14,660 nt of DNA from NCBI GenBank assembly GCA_934190685.1, contig CAKPTK010000055.1, positions 1 to 14,660 of the forward strand, read 5' to 3'. The stretch is from an uncultured Prevotella sp. GTDB lineage: Bacteria > Bacteroidota > Bacteroidia > Bacteroidales > Bacteroidaceae. Positions 14,597 through 14,660 of this stretch are shown here, piece by piece. Positions within the stretch are counted from its first letter, which is position 1. Every line of letters begins with the position of its first letter. The translations under genes and the position numbers were made by a program. The notes below the pieces were generated by a model that did no database searches, was not told where the DNA came from, and worked only from the letters and a program-made list of their open reading frames with translations.

Positions 14597-14660
14597 TGGT
14601 ACCACCAGGAATCGAACCGGGGACACAAGGATTTTCAGTCCTTTGCTCTACCAACTGAGC
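14597..14660 (-). tRNA. tRNA-Phe (GAA), 5' end cut by window edge
   Basis: The minus strand reads GCTCAGTTGGTAGAGC (D arm), then AAGGA-CTGAAAA-TCCTT (anticodon arm, anticodon GAA), then CCCGG-TTCGATT-CCTGG (T arm) and TGGTACC plus A73. About nine 5' nucleotides (acceptor strand and positions 8-9) lie outside the window. The base after A73 starts CAC, so CCA is not encoded and must be added. The T stem has a C-U mismatch at the third pair (51-63); the anticodon stem is fully paired, so the gene is probably functional. Confidence 0.93.

Noticed and set aside
14514-14660. tRNA-Phe as an integration site of a mobile element
   Set aside because: No integrase gene, no repeat of the tRNA 3' end and no phage or conjugation gene occurs in the window.

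Overview
The window reads as a chromosomal housekeeping segment from a member of the Bacteroidota, most likely Prevotella or a close relative. The evidence is: promoter elements of the TTTG / TAnnTTTG type rather than E. coli -35/-10; outer-membrane proteins of Bacteroidota-specific families (a NigD-like lipoprotein, a carboxypeptidase-regulatory/TonB-plug protein with a DEVVVTGTR motif, a PorT-like beta-barrel); and few Shine-Dalgarno sequences. The genus is an inference. No mobile element, CRISPR array, phage gene or defence system is visible, and I did not find a clearly new biological system.

Layout. (1) 1-1411, plus strand, visibly AT-rich: a four-helix membrane protein of unknown function with a TTG start, then a secreted outer-membrane beta-barrel protein. 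(2) 1474-1520: a bidirectional terminator between convergent units. (3) 5117 down to 1533, minus strand: efp, a family 2 glycosyltransferase, radC, a MIP18/DUF59 protein and an LpxH-type phosphoesterase. The last four are 14-27 bp apart and look like one operon; efp is separated from them by 124 bp holding a perfect 18-bp inverted repeat. (4) 5118-5285: divergent promoter region for efp and rpmH. (5) 5286-10310, plus strand: rpmH with a strong terminator, then a new promoter driving PASTA protein - RluD-type pseudouridine synthase - Ddl - acyltransferase - NigD-like lipoprotein. (6) 10311-13282: a leader with a duplicated 19-bp palindrome, then a large outer-membrane receptor-like protein. (7) A second bidirectional terminator, a minus-strand secreted protein of unknown function, and the 3' part of tRNA-Phe(GAA) cut by the window edge.

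The core genes share themes: translation (EF-P, L34, rRNA pseudouridylation, tRNA-Phe) and cell-envelope building (lipid A precursor hydrolysis, glycosyl transfer, D-Ala-D-Ala synthesis, PASTA protein, phospholipid acyl transfer, outer-membrane proteins). The parts most worth a second look are the duplicated palindrome at 10387-10442, the inverted-repeat unit at 4421-4540, the uncharacterised secreted protein at 13332-14513, and the AT-rich gene pair at the left end.
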